A program made the position numbers and the translations under genes. DNA of 64,000 nucleotides, taken from contig JAWOGF010000059.1 in assembly GCA_046497075.1 (NCBI GenBank), positions 1-64,000 on the forward strand. The letters run 5' to 3'. This document shows positions 52,354 to 61,678 of this stretch, piece by piece; within the stretch, counting starts at the first letter, position 1; every line of letters starts with the position of its first letter. Source of the stretch: Saliniplasma sp046497075 (GTDB lineage Archaea; Thermoplasmatota; Thermoplasmata; Halarchaeoplasmatales; Halarchaeoplasmataceae). The notes beneath the pieces were generated by a model. It saw only the letters and a program-made list of their open reading frames with translations. It searched no databases and was not told the DNA's origin.

Positions 52354-53706
52354 TCAAACTGATGGGGCATCCTTTATAAAACCTGCATCCATCATACTTT
52401 GAGTTTTTTCTCTGCTAGATTCGATGGTCTTTTCAGCTCTCTTCCTGAGTTCCCCCTCAGAAAGTTCAACTCTAGCGATACCTTGTTCGATAGCTTTCAT
52501 ACCGACTCTTACAGCCTGCCTTATGAAGACCTCTGTATCTTCCATCGTGGGTACGAGGTGTTCATCATCTAATCCTCTTTCTTCAGCGACTTCCGCAATG
52601 GCGTAAGCGGCTTCGATATGCATCTCGTCGGTGATCGTTTTTGCCCTCACATCTAGTGTTCCCCTGAATATTCCTGGGAATCCGATCGAATTGTTGATTT
52701 GGTTCGGGAAATCGGATCTTCCAGTTCCCACGACCCTGACACCGGCTTCCTTAGCTTCCCAAGGCCATATCTCTGGTATCGGATTCGCTACTACGAACAA
52801 CACCGCATCGTCATTCATTCCCTTCAACCATTCTTTCTTTATGGTATCTGGACCGGGTTTCGAAGCTGCTACCACGACGTCTTTTCCTTCAATCAGTTCC
52901 GGTAATCCTCCTTCTTGCTGTTCTTTGTTGGTCTTCTGTGCGAATTTATATTTCTCCGGGGTTGATTCCTCGTCTAGATCATTACGGCCTGGATGAAGCA
53001 ATCCCGTTGAATCCGCCAGATAAAGATTCTCTTCTTTAACACCTGCTTTCAAAAGTGTCCTAGCCAAACAGAGATTTGCAGCTCCAGCACCTATCAAACC
53101 GATCTTTGCAGTTTCTAATTCTTTATCAACAACTTTTAATCCGTTTATTATCCCTGCCAATGTTATAGCTGCGGTTCCCTGTTGATCATCGTGCCATACA
53201 GGTATATCTAGTTCCTCTCTTAGTGTATCTAAAACTTCAAAACATTTCGGTTTTGAGATATCTTCTAGATTGATACCGCCAAATGACGGTGCTATCCATT
53301 TAACCGCTTGAACTATCTCCTCGGGTTCATGAGCGTTCAAACATATTGGAAATGCATCTACACCTCCGAGATATTTGAATAAAAGACCTTTACCTTCCAT
53401 AACTGGCATCCCGGCTTCAGGCCCTATATCTCCAAGCCCTAAAACTCTGCTCCCATCACTGACAACTGCTACATTGTTCCACTTGTTTGTGTGTTCGTAC
53501 ACCATCTCTGGATTCTCACTGATGTCCTCACAGGGTTTAGCTACACCAGGTGTGTACCAAACACCAAAATCATCAAAACTCTTGATCTGGACTTTAGGGG
53601 ATACTTCAATTTTACCTTTGTAGAACGGATGCCACTTCATTGCTTTCTTTGCCGGTTCTTTCGCCTTCTCTAAAAGTTCTTCCTTGGTGATCTTTTTCTC
53701 TTCCAT
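52354..53706 (-). CDS. NAD(P)-dependent malic enzyme
   Basis: A 450-residue malate dehydrogenase (decarboxylating) that makes pyruvate and CO2. YTPGVAKPCEDI, VVSDGSRVLGLGDIGPEAGMPVMEGK and WHDDQQGTAAITLAGI are diagnostic. The Rossmann motif is GLIGAGAANL, and SDFPNQINNSIGFPGIFRG follows. It is the short prokaryotic form without a phosphotransacetylase domain. Cofactor preference is not resolved. Confidence 0.96.
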   Translation of the reverse strand: MEEKKITKEELLEKAKEPAKKAMKWHPFYKGKIEVSPKVQIKSFDDFGVWYTPGVAKPCEDISENPEMVYEHTNKWNNVAVVSDGSRVLGLGDIGPEAGMPVMEGKGLLFKYLGGVDAFPICLNAHEPEEIVQAVKWIAPSFGGINLEDISKPKCFEVLDTLREELDIPVWHDDQQGTAAITLAGIINGLKVVDKELETAKIGLIGAGAANLCLARTLLKAGVKEENLYLADSTGLLHPGRNDLDEESTPEKYKFAQKTNKEQQEGGLPELIEGKDVVVAASKPGPDTIKKEWLKGMNDDAVLFVVANPIPEIWPWEAKEAGVRVVGTGRSDFPNQINNSIGFPGIFRGTLDVRAKTITDEMHIEAAYAIAEVAEERGLDDEHLVPTMEDTEVFIRQAVRVGMKAIEQGIARVELSEGELRKRAEKTIESSREKTQSMMDAGFIKDAPSV

Positions 53707-53783
53707 ATTAATAACTCCCTAATCATCAGGGGATAATAAAAAAGGTTATAAATAGATATGGGAAAAAAAGAATGTTTTTTGTT

Positions 53784-54413
53784 CTAGAACACGAAAAACG
53801 ACAACTGACCAAAACCGAGATACAGTGCTATCAGTAGTGCTGCGGCCATGATCAAACCTTTCCTTATATGTTCGTCCAGATGGTCAGCCACCGATCCAAA
53901 TACCAGCATACCTAGGCCGGCCATGAGAACACCAACTGAAGTCAGAAGTAGATAGCTTCCTCGAATTATCTCTCGGTGCTCTTCTAGACCGACCTCCATG
54001 GTAAATAACGAAGCCAAGACATATCCGACCATCATCAAGACTAAACCTACAACACCTAACCATAAAAACCCTCTTCCCTTAGGTTCTTCAATCGCACCAG
54101 TTTTCTGAGAGGGTGTGTAACCATTTCTAGAGGGGGCAGTACCGTTAGTACGTGAAACCCCAGTAGTTTGAGATCCGGACATCTGTTGTGGTTGAGATCT
54201 TCTAGTTGAGTCCGGAGGTCGCTCTGATGTACTCGTTGTTTGCTCCGTTTGTGCAGATCTATCTACATCACTTTTCTGTTGTGAAAGCTCTTCTTTCGAT
54301 GCCCATCTGAATGCTCTACCACAATCCAAACATCTCCCACTTCCATCGTCATAGAACTCTAAGTTTTCAGAATCACACCGAGAACAAATACCTTCTTCGG
54401 GTTTTTCAACCAT
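53784..54413 (-). CDS. Zinc-ribbon membrane protein of unknown function
   Basis: A 209-residue protein. An N-terminal zinc ribbon (CSRCDS...CLDCG) is followed by a Ser/Thr/Gln-rich linker of about 70 residues and four membrane helices. The ATG at 54413 is chosen because a longer frame would overlap kae1 by 100 bases. No known function; zinc ribbon plus membrane proteins are common in this group. Confidence 0.75.
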   Translation of the reverse strand: MVEKPEEGICSRCDSENLEFYDDGSGRCLDCGRAFRWASKEELSQQKSDVDRSAQTEQTTSTSERPPDSTRRSQPQQMSGSQTTGVSRTNGTAPSRNGYTPSQKTGAIEEPKGRGFLWLGVVGLVLMMVGYVLASLFTMEVGLEEHREIIRGSYLLLTSVGVLMAGLGMLVFGSVADHLDEHIRKGLIMAAALLIALYLGFGQLSFFVF

Positions 54414-54463
54414 TTGTTTCACCAGGTTCAATATAAATAAAATACTTATTAAATTTTCGGAGG

Positions 54464-55429
54464 TTACCAATTCACGACCACGTCGTCGGTTCGAAAATCC
54501 TGTTTGACCCCAGAATCTTCTACCTCTATCGACATCCCAGCTTCGTACATCAACGACCCGGTCCAAGCTATCATCGCTCCATTATCGATACAGTATTCTC
54601 CCTCTGGAAAATGTAAAGTCGCTTCTCTTTCCTTTGCCATGATCTCGCCCATCTCCTGGAGTCTTTTATTTCTAGTGACACCGCCTCCCAGCAGGACCTC
54701 ATCTTTCCTAGTATGAGCTAGAGCTCTCTCAGTAACTTCAGTCACCATCGCAAATGTGGTCTCCTGTAGAGAATAACATAAATCCTCTAATTCAGCTTCT
54801 GAGTTTAGGGCAGCGGTCATTATACCTGAAAAGGCTAGATCCATGCCTTTAACGCTATAGGGGAGATCGATCAAGTCTTCTCCCTCTTTCGCCTTTTCTT
54901 CTATTATCGGACCAGCCGGGAATGGCATTCCATTTTTTCTTCCAAATTTATCCAACATATTCCCAAGACCGATGTCGAGAGTTTCCCCAAATACACGGTA
55001 TCTGCCTCTCGAAAAAGCTATGACCTGGGTATTTCCACCCGATACATATAGAAGGACTGGATCAGAAGCACCGGTTCTGAGTTTTCCTATCTCGAGATGG
55101 GCTATACAGTGGTTCACACCCACCAAAGGAACATTCAATCTAAGAGACAAACTTCGAGCTGCTGTAGCTGCAGTCCTCAAGCAAGGCCCCAATCCAGGCC
55201 CCTGTGAAAATGAAACTACATCGATATCCTCTTTCTCAATACCCGCGTTATTCAAGGCATCTGAGACCAGTGAAGTTAATCTTTCTGCATGATGATTCGC
55301 AGCCTCTCTAGGATGTATGCCTTCCTCTGGATTATAAGAAGAGGATACATTTGCCAAGATATCCCCCTCATCATTTACTATACCGATCCCAACGGTGTGG
55401 GCAGTCCCCTCTGTACCTAAGGTGATCAT
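54464..55429 (-). CDS. kae1: tRNA N6-threonylcarbamoyladenosine synthase Kae1
   Basis: A 321-residue Kae1/TsaD ATPase of the KEOPS complex that makes t6A at position 37 of tRNA. The metal-binding HxxxH is in NHCIAHLEIG. VSGGNTQVIA, LGNMLDKFGR and LLGGGVTRNKRL are also present. Bud32 kinase, fused to Kae1 in many euryarchaea, is not fused here. The short DUF5679 gene follows on the same strand. Confidence 0.96.
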   Translation of the reverse strand: MITLGTEGTAHTVGIGIVNDEGDILANVSSSYNPEEGIHPREAANHHAERLTSLVSDALNNAGIEKEDIDVVSFSQGPGLGPCLRTAATAARSLSLRLNVPLVGVNHCIAHLEIGKLRTGASDPVLLYVSGGNTQVIAFSRGRYRVFGETLDIGLGNMLDKFGRKNGMPFPAGPIIEEKAKEGEDLIDLPYSVKGMDLAFSGIMTAALNSEAELEDLCYSLQETTFAMVTEVTERALAHTRKDEVLLGGGVTRNKRLQEMGEIMAKEREATLHFPEGEYCIDNGAMIAWTGSLMYEAGMSIEVEDSGVKQDFRTDDVVVNW

Positions 55430-55458
55430 ATAGAAAAAAAGAAAAGTGTGAAAAGTGT

Positions 55459-55599
55459 TTATTTGCCGATTCTGAATACTTTCGTCCCGCAGTCAGGGCA
55501 TTCGCCCTTGGTCGCTGGACGGCCATTCTTTAATTCAGTTTTCTTTGGATTCTTGATCTCAACCTTTTCCCTACATTTTACACAATATGCTTCTGTCAT
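55459..55599 (-). CDS. DUF5679 small zinc-binding protein
   Basis: A 46-residue protein with two Cys pairs (CVKC and CPDC), forming a zinc ribbon. The segment AYCVKCREKVEIKNPK is characteristic of DUF5679, common in archaea. It is 30 bases from kae1 and may share its transcript. Function unknown. Confidence 0.85.
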   Translation of the reverse strand: MTEAYCVKCREKVEIKNPKKTELKNGRPATKGECPDCGTKVFRIGK

Positions 55600-55666
55600 G
55601 ATTATCACTTAGGCACCAAATATGACTAGGTGTATTAAAGAATTTCCTAAGAGAACTAAGTAAAAT

Positions 55667-56020
55667 AGGGTCAGGTCACCGTAGTAAGCCCCTTTCTGTT
55701 TAAAGACGACATTCAACTATGCGTCCTACCTGCCGGTCCCGGAAGAGTCATCCCGGCTAGTTTGGACTTGCTCCAGAGAGGTAGTGGCCGTTTCATCGAT
55801 CCCACCGGATCTTCGCTCTGCGGGTTAACTCACCTGTCTTTCGACAAACTTCGCACACGTCATTGCTTACCGGTGGACGTGTCGTTTCTGCGCCCTTACC
55901 GGATATACCGGCTTGACCTGGACTCTCGCCCCACCATCTTGCGATGATCCTCCTTTCCTGTGGAGAGGGGACTTTCCTCAGTGTCTAGCACCGTCGGTCG
56001 CCCACGGTCTCCTGACCTGT
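55667..56020 (-). ncRNA. rnpB: RNase P RNA (archaeal type A)
   Basis: The catalytic RNA of RNase P, which trims the tRNA 5' end. On the minus strand it carries the CR-I motif GAGGAAAGTCC near the 5' end and the CR-V motif ACAGAA...GGGGCTTACTAC near the 3' end. P1 is closed by GGTCAGG (56011-56017) with CCTGACC (55669-55675). It is GC-rich against AT-rich flanks. Boundaries are approximate within a few bases. Confidence 0.95.
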
Positions 56021-56040
56021 TCTATGGATGGTTGGTAGAT

Positions 56041-56050
56041 CGTATATAAG
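56041..56050 (-). promoter_or_regulatory. TATA box of RNase P RNA
   Basis: CTTATATACG on the minus strand, centred about 25 bases before the RNA 5' end at 56020. It gives support to the 5' boundary. Confidence 0.6.
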
Positions 56051-56240
56051 GATTTTGTATGTGAAAATTTAATAATCATATAATTTAGTTAAAACAAACA
56101 TTTCGGATAGTGAATCATTTTTGACATATTACCATTTTAAACGATAAAATAATAATATACATTTGTATGTTGATACAAGTATTATATGAACCATAATATA
56201 TATATTTCTACTTGTTTATAGGTAGTTGAGGTGAAGCAGG

Positions 56241-56390
56241 ATGAAAAAAATATTTAAAATATGTATAATATCCGTGATAGGTGTACTAATTATCTCAACG
56301 CTACTTAGTACTTTTGCTTTGAATACAGAGAGAAACCTTGACACAGAGGAAACAAATAAACCTTTAGATTCCTCAAAAGACAAACATTGA
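56241..56390 (+). CDS. Small secreted or membrane peptide (49 aa)
   Basis: An ORF beginning MKKIFKICIISVIGVLIIS with a helix to about residue 27 and a charged tail ending SSKDKH. GAGGTGAAGCAGG precedes the ATG. It is likely secreted or membrane-bound. The next gene, about 120 bases downstream, encodes a secreted beta-propeller whose N-terminus is similar in style; I cannot say if they are related. Confidence 0.55.
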   Translation: MKKIFKICIISVIGVLIISTLLSTFALNTERNLDTEETNKPLDSSKDKH

Positions 56391-56511
56391 AAGATCAATC
56401 AAACGGGATTTCATGATACAATCAACTGGGTTTTACCATATATATAGAGGTGGATAAACACATTTTATTTATTTAACACCATTTAATAAAATTAAATTTA
56501 GAGGATAAAAA

Positions 56512-57876
56512 ATGAAGAAGTTAAACAGTTTAATCATTATTTGTTTGTTGATAGTCACAGCATGCTTTATCGCTGCAGAATCGACTTCTAGAAAAATAGA
56601 AAACAAAGAAGTAGGTCTATCCAATTCAGCCTGGCCTAATTACGGAGGTAATTTTAGAAATACTAGGAGGAGCCCTTACAATACAAGTCATGTAGATGGA
56701 GAAACAAAATGGTGCACAGGTGAATTGAGTCACCATAAAGGTGGTGCCCCTTTAGTTGGTGACGGAGGTGCAGTTATCGATAATGATGGTACAATTTATT
56801 ATCAAACTATGTTTTATCTGAGAGCCGTAAATCAGGATGCAACATTAAAATGGGAATACAGAATTATAAAAAGAAACACAATTAGAGACACTGAGGCATG
56901 CGTATCTCCTGCAATAGCAAGTGATGGAACTATATATGCTGGAACCGCTACTGGAAAATTCCATGCAGTAAGACCGAATGGTACTCTAAAATGGACGTTT
57001 GAAGCTGACGGACCGATCGGACACAGCCCGAATATAGGTCATGATGGTACCGTTTATTTTACTTCAGATGATACTTTTTATGCTTTAAATCCAAACGGAA
57101 CTCAGAAATGGAATTATACAAGTGAGAGTTCATTCTCCAGATCTTCACCAACTATAGGTGACGATGGTACCATATATGTAGATGAGTATGCTTTCTATTC
57201 AAATGGTACTTTAAAATGGGATTCTTACGGAGATGCATGGATTACACCCGCAATAGCAGAAGATGGAACAATATATAATTTTCAATATGATGGAACACTT
57301 TATGCATTATATCATAACGGAACTATTAAATGGAAATATAAAACTGATGGAGGAGGAACAGCTCCTGCGATCGGAGAAGATGGGACAATATACCTTACAG
57401 CTGGTGAAAACTTTATTGCATTGAATACTAATGGTTCCCTAAAATGGAAGTATTATACAGGACGCTACTGGGAAAATTCTCCCACAATAGGTGGGGATGG
57501 TACCATATACTTGATCAATGGCGGCGGTACTTTTTATGCAATTAACCCAAATGGTACTCTTGAATGGAAGGACCAAATAGACGGAAATTGGGAACACTAT
57601 AGATCACCCATAATTGACAGTGATGGTAACGTCTACATATACCGGTCTACCTCATCTAAGATGGGATTACTAATATATGGAGAGGAAGGACCTGATTTCG
57701 ATGAAGATGATGGACTTTTTACCCCTGGATTCTCTTTTCCAGTATTAATATGTGTGTCAGTAATAATGGCAATTATCTGGAATTATAAAAAAATAAACTT
57801 CCAATCTAAAAATAAAAATCAGGTCATCCAGGAGAAAAAAATGACAAACAATACAGGAAAATTACTAAGGATTTAA
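56512..57876 (+). CDS. Secreted PQQ-like beta-propeller protein
   Basis: A 454-residue protein. A signal segment with a lipobox-like VTAC (residues 15-18) precedes about eight repeats built around DGTIY and NGTLKW, the pattern of PQQ-like propellers. A C-terminal membrane helix (about 405-425) leads to a basic tail. It lacks the residues for PQQ catalysis, so it is likely a binding or scaffold protein on the outside of the cell. Confidence 0.85.
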   Translation: MKKLNSLIIICLLIVTACFIAAESTSRKIENKEVGLSNSAWPNYGGNFRNTRRSPYNTSHVDGETKWCTGELSHHKGGAPLVGDGGAVIDNDGTIYYQTMFYLRAVNQDATLKWEYRIIKRNTIRDTEACVSPAIASDGTIYAGTATGKFHAVRPNGTLKWTFEADGPIGHSPNIGHDGTVYFTSDDTFYALNPNGTQKWNYTSESSFSRSSPTIGDDGTIYVDEYAFYSNGTLKWDSYGDAWITPAIAEDGTIYNFQYDGTLYALYHNGTIKWKYKTDGGGTAPAIGEDGTIYLTAGENFIALNTNGSLKWKYYTGRYWENSPTIGGDGTIYLINGGGTFYAINPNGTLEWKDQIDGNWEHYRSPIIDSDGNVYIYRSTSSKMGLLIYGEEGPDFDEDDGLFTPGFSFPVLICVSVIMAIIWNYKKINFQSKNKNQVIQEKKMTNNTGKLLRI

Positions 57877-58195
57877 GCAACTCTTGGTAACAAAATGGAG
57901 AATTTCAAATGAAAAAAAGATTTGTTGCGAAAGTCTTCACTCCTACTGTATAAAAAATAACGTTTTACTTAAAATGAGGCCCCTGTTGAGATGAAAAACA
58001 GAATGAAAGAATCAACTCTTATTCTATATTTTTCCCCGAGTTTTTCTCCGAGGCCTCATTTACCTATATTTAAGATTGATATTTATAAATTTGTCAGGTT
58101 TTTCAATTTTTTCCTATCATTATAATCTTTAATTGACTCTATTTCAAAGTCTAAAAAGAAAATATTATAACCCTCCACTTCACTTTATTTATGGA
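57877..58195. other. AT-rich intergenic stretch with a long inverted repeat
   Basis: No ORF with coding character was found. AAATGAGGCC at 57972-57981 pairs with GGCCTCATTT at 58052-58061 (10 bp, 70-base loop). TTATAAA-like sequence near 58083 may serve the next gene. The rest shows nothing I can name. Confidence 0.5.
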
Positions 58196-59020
58196 ATGAA
58201 TATTTCAGATAATACCGAAGGTATCCAGATTTTACCGTTAACAGAAAACAATGTAGATGATATAATATGCAGTCCCGGTGGTTTAGAGATCAAGAACGTA
58301 GACCTGAAGGGAGACCTGTACAAAACCGTCTTATGGCATAAAAAGATGATAAACAAAGGGATGAGTGGTTACATTTTTTACAAAGGGGATACACCCTATG
58401 GATTCATAGAATACATGCCTGTAGAACCATCTCCATTTCCCATAGAAGCCCCGGGATCAGCAGTTCTGATGTGCTTTCACTGGGTGGCTACTGAAGATGA
58501 ACCTCATCTCGAAACAGAGAAAGAAATGATCGAGATGGTGATAGAAGATATCTATGATAATTTTGACGGTTTAGTCACTTTTGGATGGAACAATCCAGAA
58601 CATTATCCGATTGAGATGCTGGAGGAACTAGGTTTCGAAACCGTGGAAAACTTGGACCAAACATCTTTGATGTGGCTTCCTCTTAAAAAAGATGCAGTGG
58701 AACCGACTATCATGGATACAACTTTACAAGTAGAAGACCTTTCAGATGAAGGTAAATTAAAGATCGTATCCACATATTCGAACAGATGTCCATACAGCAT
58801 CTATAATGGAATTAAAGTTAAGAAAACGGTCAAAGAAATTGATGATGATCGTATAGAATTCACACAACACCTGATAGATTCCCAGGATGACGCCCTTGGA
58901 TGGGCAGATAATCCAGGCCGCTGGGAGTACATGATCATCGATGGTGAAGAAATCGACATCTTCCATAAGCCATCTGATGAGATAAAAGAAATAATCAAAG
59001 AAAAATTATCTGAACTCTAA
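58196..59020 (+). CDS. GNAT-like protein with YoaP-like C-terminal domain
   Basis: A 274-residue protein. The N-terminal two-thirds resemble a GNAT fold (YGFIEYMP, then a helix, then MLEELGFETVE). The C-terminal part contains NRCPYSIYN, resembling YoaP-like domains with a thioredoxin-like Cys. The ATG at 58196 is preferred over TTG at 58133. Its last third is repeated at 59488, and the convergent neighbour is a decayed copy of the gene at 59797. Confidence 0.65.
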   Translation: MNISDNTEGIQILPLTENNVDDIICSPGGLEIKNVDLKGDLYKTVLWHKKMINKGMSGYIFYKGDTPYGFIEYMPVEPSPFPIEAPGSAVLMCFHWVATEDEPHLETEKEMIEMVIEDIYDNFDGLVTFGWNNPEHYPIEMLEELGFETVENLDQTSLMWLPLKKDAVEPTIMDTTLQVEDLSDEGKLKIVSTYSNRCPYSIYNGIKVKKTVKEIDDDRIEFTQHLIDSQDDALGWADNPGRWEYMIIDGEEIDIFHKPSDEIKEIIKEKLSEL

Positions 59021-59059
59021 ACCATTCTCTATACATCTCAGGTTGACTATCACTTACTA

Positions 59060-59482
59060 TTTTCCATCTACCAGTATAAGAATCGTACTTAAATTCTCAT
59101 TTTATAACAACTAGAGTTTTCTTCAGAACAGTTTCATTTCCGCCTTGGGTCCAACTTTGATATGAGAATGTAATCTTTTATATCCCCCTTCTAAAGGACA
59201 TCTCTCTATATCAGAACCACCATATGACTGACTCTCTCTTACAACCTAACCTCTAACCTTTACATTGATCCCATCATACCACTCTAGATTCTCTAGTAAA
59301 GAAGATATTTAGGTATAGCTGTAATACGCTTTCTCTTCCAACTCTATTCCATAGGACTCTTCTATCTACAAACTATACTTATCTTCATATTCCTCAACAA
59401 TACATCTAGCAGTGATCACGGCCCCCGGTTTGATCTCTCCTTTCGTATCTAAATTCTCCAATCGCTCTTTATTTATTTTCAC
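59060..59482 (-). pseudogene. Decayed C-terminal part of the OB-fold gene
   Basis: Reading 59482 toward 59060 gives KPGAVITARC, then SLLENLEWYDGINVKVRG and, after a frame change, YDSYTGRWKIVSDSQPE. These match the intact gene at 59797: RTGTEITARG, GELLDNPEWHEGMNHKIRG and YDSYRGRWCITTESSPE. Several in-frame stops and at least one frameshift break it. It covers about residues 80-229 of the intact protein. Confidence 0.8.
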
Positions 59483-59487
59483 CTGCA

Positions 59488-59793
59488 GTGAATTATTCAC
59501 CCTCAGACCTTTCACATGAAGGCAAACTAGCTATCGAACAAGGCTACAGCCATCGCTGTCCCTATAGCATCCATAATCAGCAGAGGGTGTCTAACCTGAT
59601 AACGGATATCGATGACGAAAGAATAAGTTACAAAGCGATAGCGATAGACTATAGGGAAGAAGCTCTAAAATACACTATCGAACCTTTGAACTGGGAGTGG
59701 CTTTACATCAGCGGTAGGGAAATAGAATATTTCTTCAAATCTAAGGAAGAACTCGAAGAAGAGATAAAAAGCATGTTAGACGATTTAGGTTGA
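59488..59793 (+). pseudogene. C-terminal fragment copy of the GNAT-like gene
   Basis: A 101-codon open frame whose product (DLSHEGKLAIEQGYSHRCPYS onward) matches the last third of the protein at 58196 (DLSDEGKLKIVSTYSNRCPYS), including the CPYSI motif and the C-terminal charged helix. The GNAT N-terminus is missing. It is open but lacks a clear start signal, so I treat it as a duplication remnant. Confidence 0.75.
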
Positions 59794-59796
59794 TCT

Positions 59797-60486
59797 TCAA
59801 TGATCTTCTGGACTGCTTTCAGTCGTTATACACCATCTTCCCCTATATGAGTCATATCCAAAGTTGCCTCTGACCACTATAACACTGCCTTTAGATATAG
59901 AATAATTCTCAGTAAAATCCCAATCTTCGATTCTGATCATAAGTTCACAATCCATTCCATCAAGGGGCTCAAGTTCTAGGATAGTATCATCTGCTATTAT
60001 TTGTAAGGAGAGGATCTCACCTCTAATTTTATGATTCATGCCCTCATGCCATTCTGGGTTATCCAACAGTTCGCCAGGAGAGGTAAAGCTTGAATAGGCT
60101 GCGTTTTCGATCCTAAAATCTCCTGCTCTAGAGACAATGATGGATATATCTTCTTCATACATGTCGACCTCCCCTCTAGCAGTTATCTCAGTACCAGTTC
60201 TTACCTCTTCTAGATCACTAACATATGAAAGAACCCTTTTTTCTACCAATGCTGTGACAGAAGAGTTCCCTTTGTCTTCTTTCAGCTCCATAATATAACT
60301 GTCCTCTAGCGTGATGAGGTTAGAAATAAAACCTCTAGTTTCAACATGAGCCCCTACCAAATTTTCATCGATCTCGGATATCTCAATCTTCTCAGCATCT
60401 TGGCTAGCCGAGTATAAAAATAAAAAACTAGTTCCGATCAGAGAAATTATTACGGAGATAGTTAGAAGCTTTTTTTCATCGATCAC
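59797..60486 (-). CDS. Membrane-anchored OB-fold protein
   Basis: A 229-residue protein. An N-terminal anchor helix (about 7-27) precedes two OB-like domains outside the membrane (about 40-125 and 140-225). Features are VETRGFISNL, EITARGEVDMYEEDISIIV and SVIVVRGNFGYDSYRGRW. Such secreted OB proteins in archaea may bind nucleic acid or ligands; function is unknown. GTG at 60486 follows GGTTGATC, which overlaps the orc1 stop. Confidence 0.75.
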   Translation of the reverse strand: MIDEKKLLTISVIISLIGTSFLFLYSASQDAEKIEISEIDENLVGAHVETRGFISNLITLEDSYIMELKEDKGNSSVTALVEKRVLSYVSDLEEVRTGTEITARGEVDMYEEDISIIVSRAGDFRIENAAYSSFTSPGELLDNPEWHEGMNHKIRGEILSLQIIADDTILELEPLDGMDCELMIRIEDWDFTENYSISKGSVIVVRGNFGYDSYRGRWCITTESSPEDH

Positions 60487-60490
60487 CAGA

Positions 60491-61654
60491 TCAACCCTCG
60501 AGCATCGACTCTATCTTTTTTTCTAGTACCTCTGCGGGAATGTCCGATACGGTTATCTTTGTAGTTCGTCCGGTCCCGGTGGACACAGTTTTCGTATCTA
60601 GTAAACCTTCTTCAGACAGTGATTTTATATATTTCCAAAACTGAGTGTGACCTAGTGTATCCATACCGTATCCTTCGGTAGCAACTTTATATTGCTCTTC
60701 CAATTTACCGGTGGTGGTGTATGCTTTGTTTTTCAACTGACGAGCGGTAGCTAAGAGTATGATCCTTTCCTGCTCGTTCAAAGATCTGATCCGATTTTCG
60801 GTGAAATAGGGGTCAACTTCTGCTTTGGAGTGCCTGATCTCCTCCGCATCGATCTTATCGTCTCCCTTTTCCTCTGTTAGAAGTGCTGACTTCTCCATGA
60901 GTTCTATACCTAGTCTAGCGTCCCCTCTTTTTGCAGCTATATCTGCTAGTAGTTTTAATTCTTCTTCACCTATCGAATCTGGATATAATGCCAGTCTCCT
61001 ACGCTGTTCCAGGATATCATATAACTCGTCAGGTCCATATTTGGGGAATTTTATCCGGTTCCCTCTTTTAAAAGAACTCAGTGCCCCTTCCTCTAGAAAC
61101 TCAAGAGCGTTCTTCTGTGAGATCAAAATGAGCGATACACTTCCTTTAGGCGTAAAACTTTCGTCATCGAATCTAGAGAACAGATATATGAGTTCAGATC
61201 CTTCTTTCTTAATGAGGGCATCCACCTCGTCCAATATGATTATAAGATGCATACCTCTATCTTTGATGTGTTTACTCAGTATCTCCATCATCTCGCCAAC
61301 CGAGAATCCTCTATCTGGAAAACCTTTATCGAAATTAGATATTATCTTCCACATAACTTGGCCATTGTTGTTACTCCTTCTACAGTTCACGAAGACGTAA
61401 TCTAAGTTTTTCCCCTCCTCAGAAGCCCATTCTTTGAAGTTCATACTGAATCTTTTTACTGTGGCGGTTTTCCCTGTCCCGACACTCCCGTGTAAGAAAA
61501 CATTTTGAGATACATCTGAGTCTACTACGCCTTTGAATAGAGTGAACAGCCTTTGAATCTGTTCATCCCTATTCGGTAGTTCTTTTGGAACGTAATCGAA
61601 AGATAGTTTTTTGTGGTCTTTTATTATCTTTGCTTTTGTTCTTTTGAATGCCAT
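60491..61654 (-). CDS. cdc6: Orc1/Cdc6 replication initiator
   Basis: A 387-residue AAA+ protein that binds replication origins and helps load the helicase. Walker A GSVGTGKT is at 56-63, Walker B DEVD at 142-145, and a winged-helix domain occupies the last 90 residues. The preceding spacer is only 24 bases, and I see no origin-recognition-box repeats beside it, so the origin may lie elsewhere. Confidence 0.93.
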   Translation of the reverse strand: MAFKRTKAKIIKDHKKLSFDYVPKELPNRDEQIQRLFTLFKGVVDSDVSQNVFLHGSVGTGKTATVKRFSMNFKEWASEEGKNLDYVFVNCRRSNNNGQVMWKIISNFDKGFPDRGFSVGEMMEILSKHIKDRGMHLIIILDEVDALIKKEGSELIYLFSRFDDESFTPKGSVSLILISQKNALEFLEEGALSSFKRGNRIKFPKYGPDELYDILEQRRRLALYPDSIGEEELKLLADIAAKRGDARLGIELMEKSALLTEEKGDDKIDAEEIRHSKAEVDPYFTENRIRSLNEQERIILLATARQLKNKAYTTTGKLEEQYKVATEGYGMDTLGHTQFWKYIKSLSEEGLLDTKTVSTGTGRTTKITVSDIPAEVLEKKIESMLEG

Positions 61655-61678
61655 TAGTATCGAAATCTCTTTCTGTAA

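Noticed and set aside
54414..54566. N-terminal extension of the zinc-ribbon membrane protein
   Set aside because: It lies inside kae1 and reads as an Arg-rich shadow of that gene; the ATG at 54413 gives a normal zinc-ribbon start.
55762..55947. Open frame in the RNase P region
   Set aside because: It lies across the conserved RNase P RNA core and has no coding features.
57877..58195. CRISPR-like repeat GATGAAAAAC
   Set aside because: It occurs only once; no array is present.
61655..61678. Replication origin beside orc1
   Set aside because: The spacer is only 24 bases and no repeated origin-recognition-box-like sequence was seen nearby.
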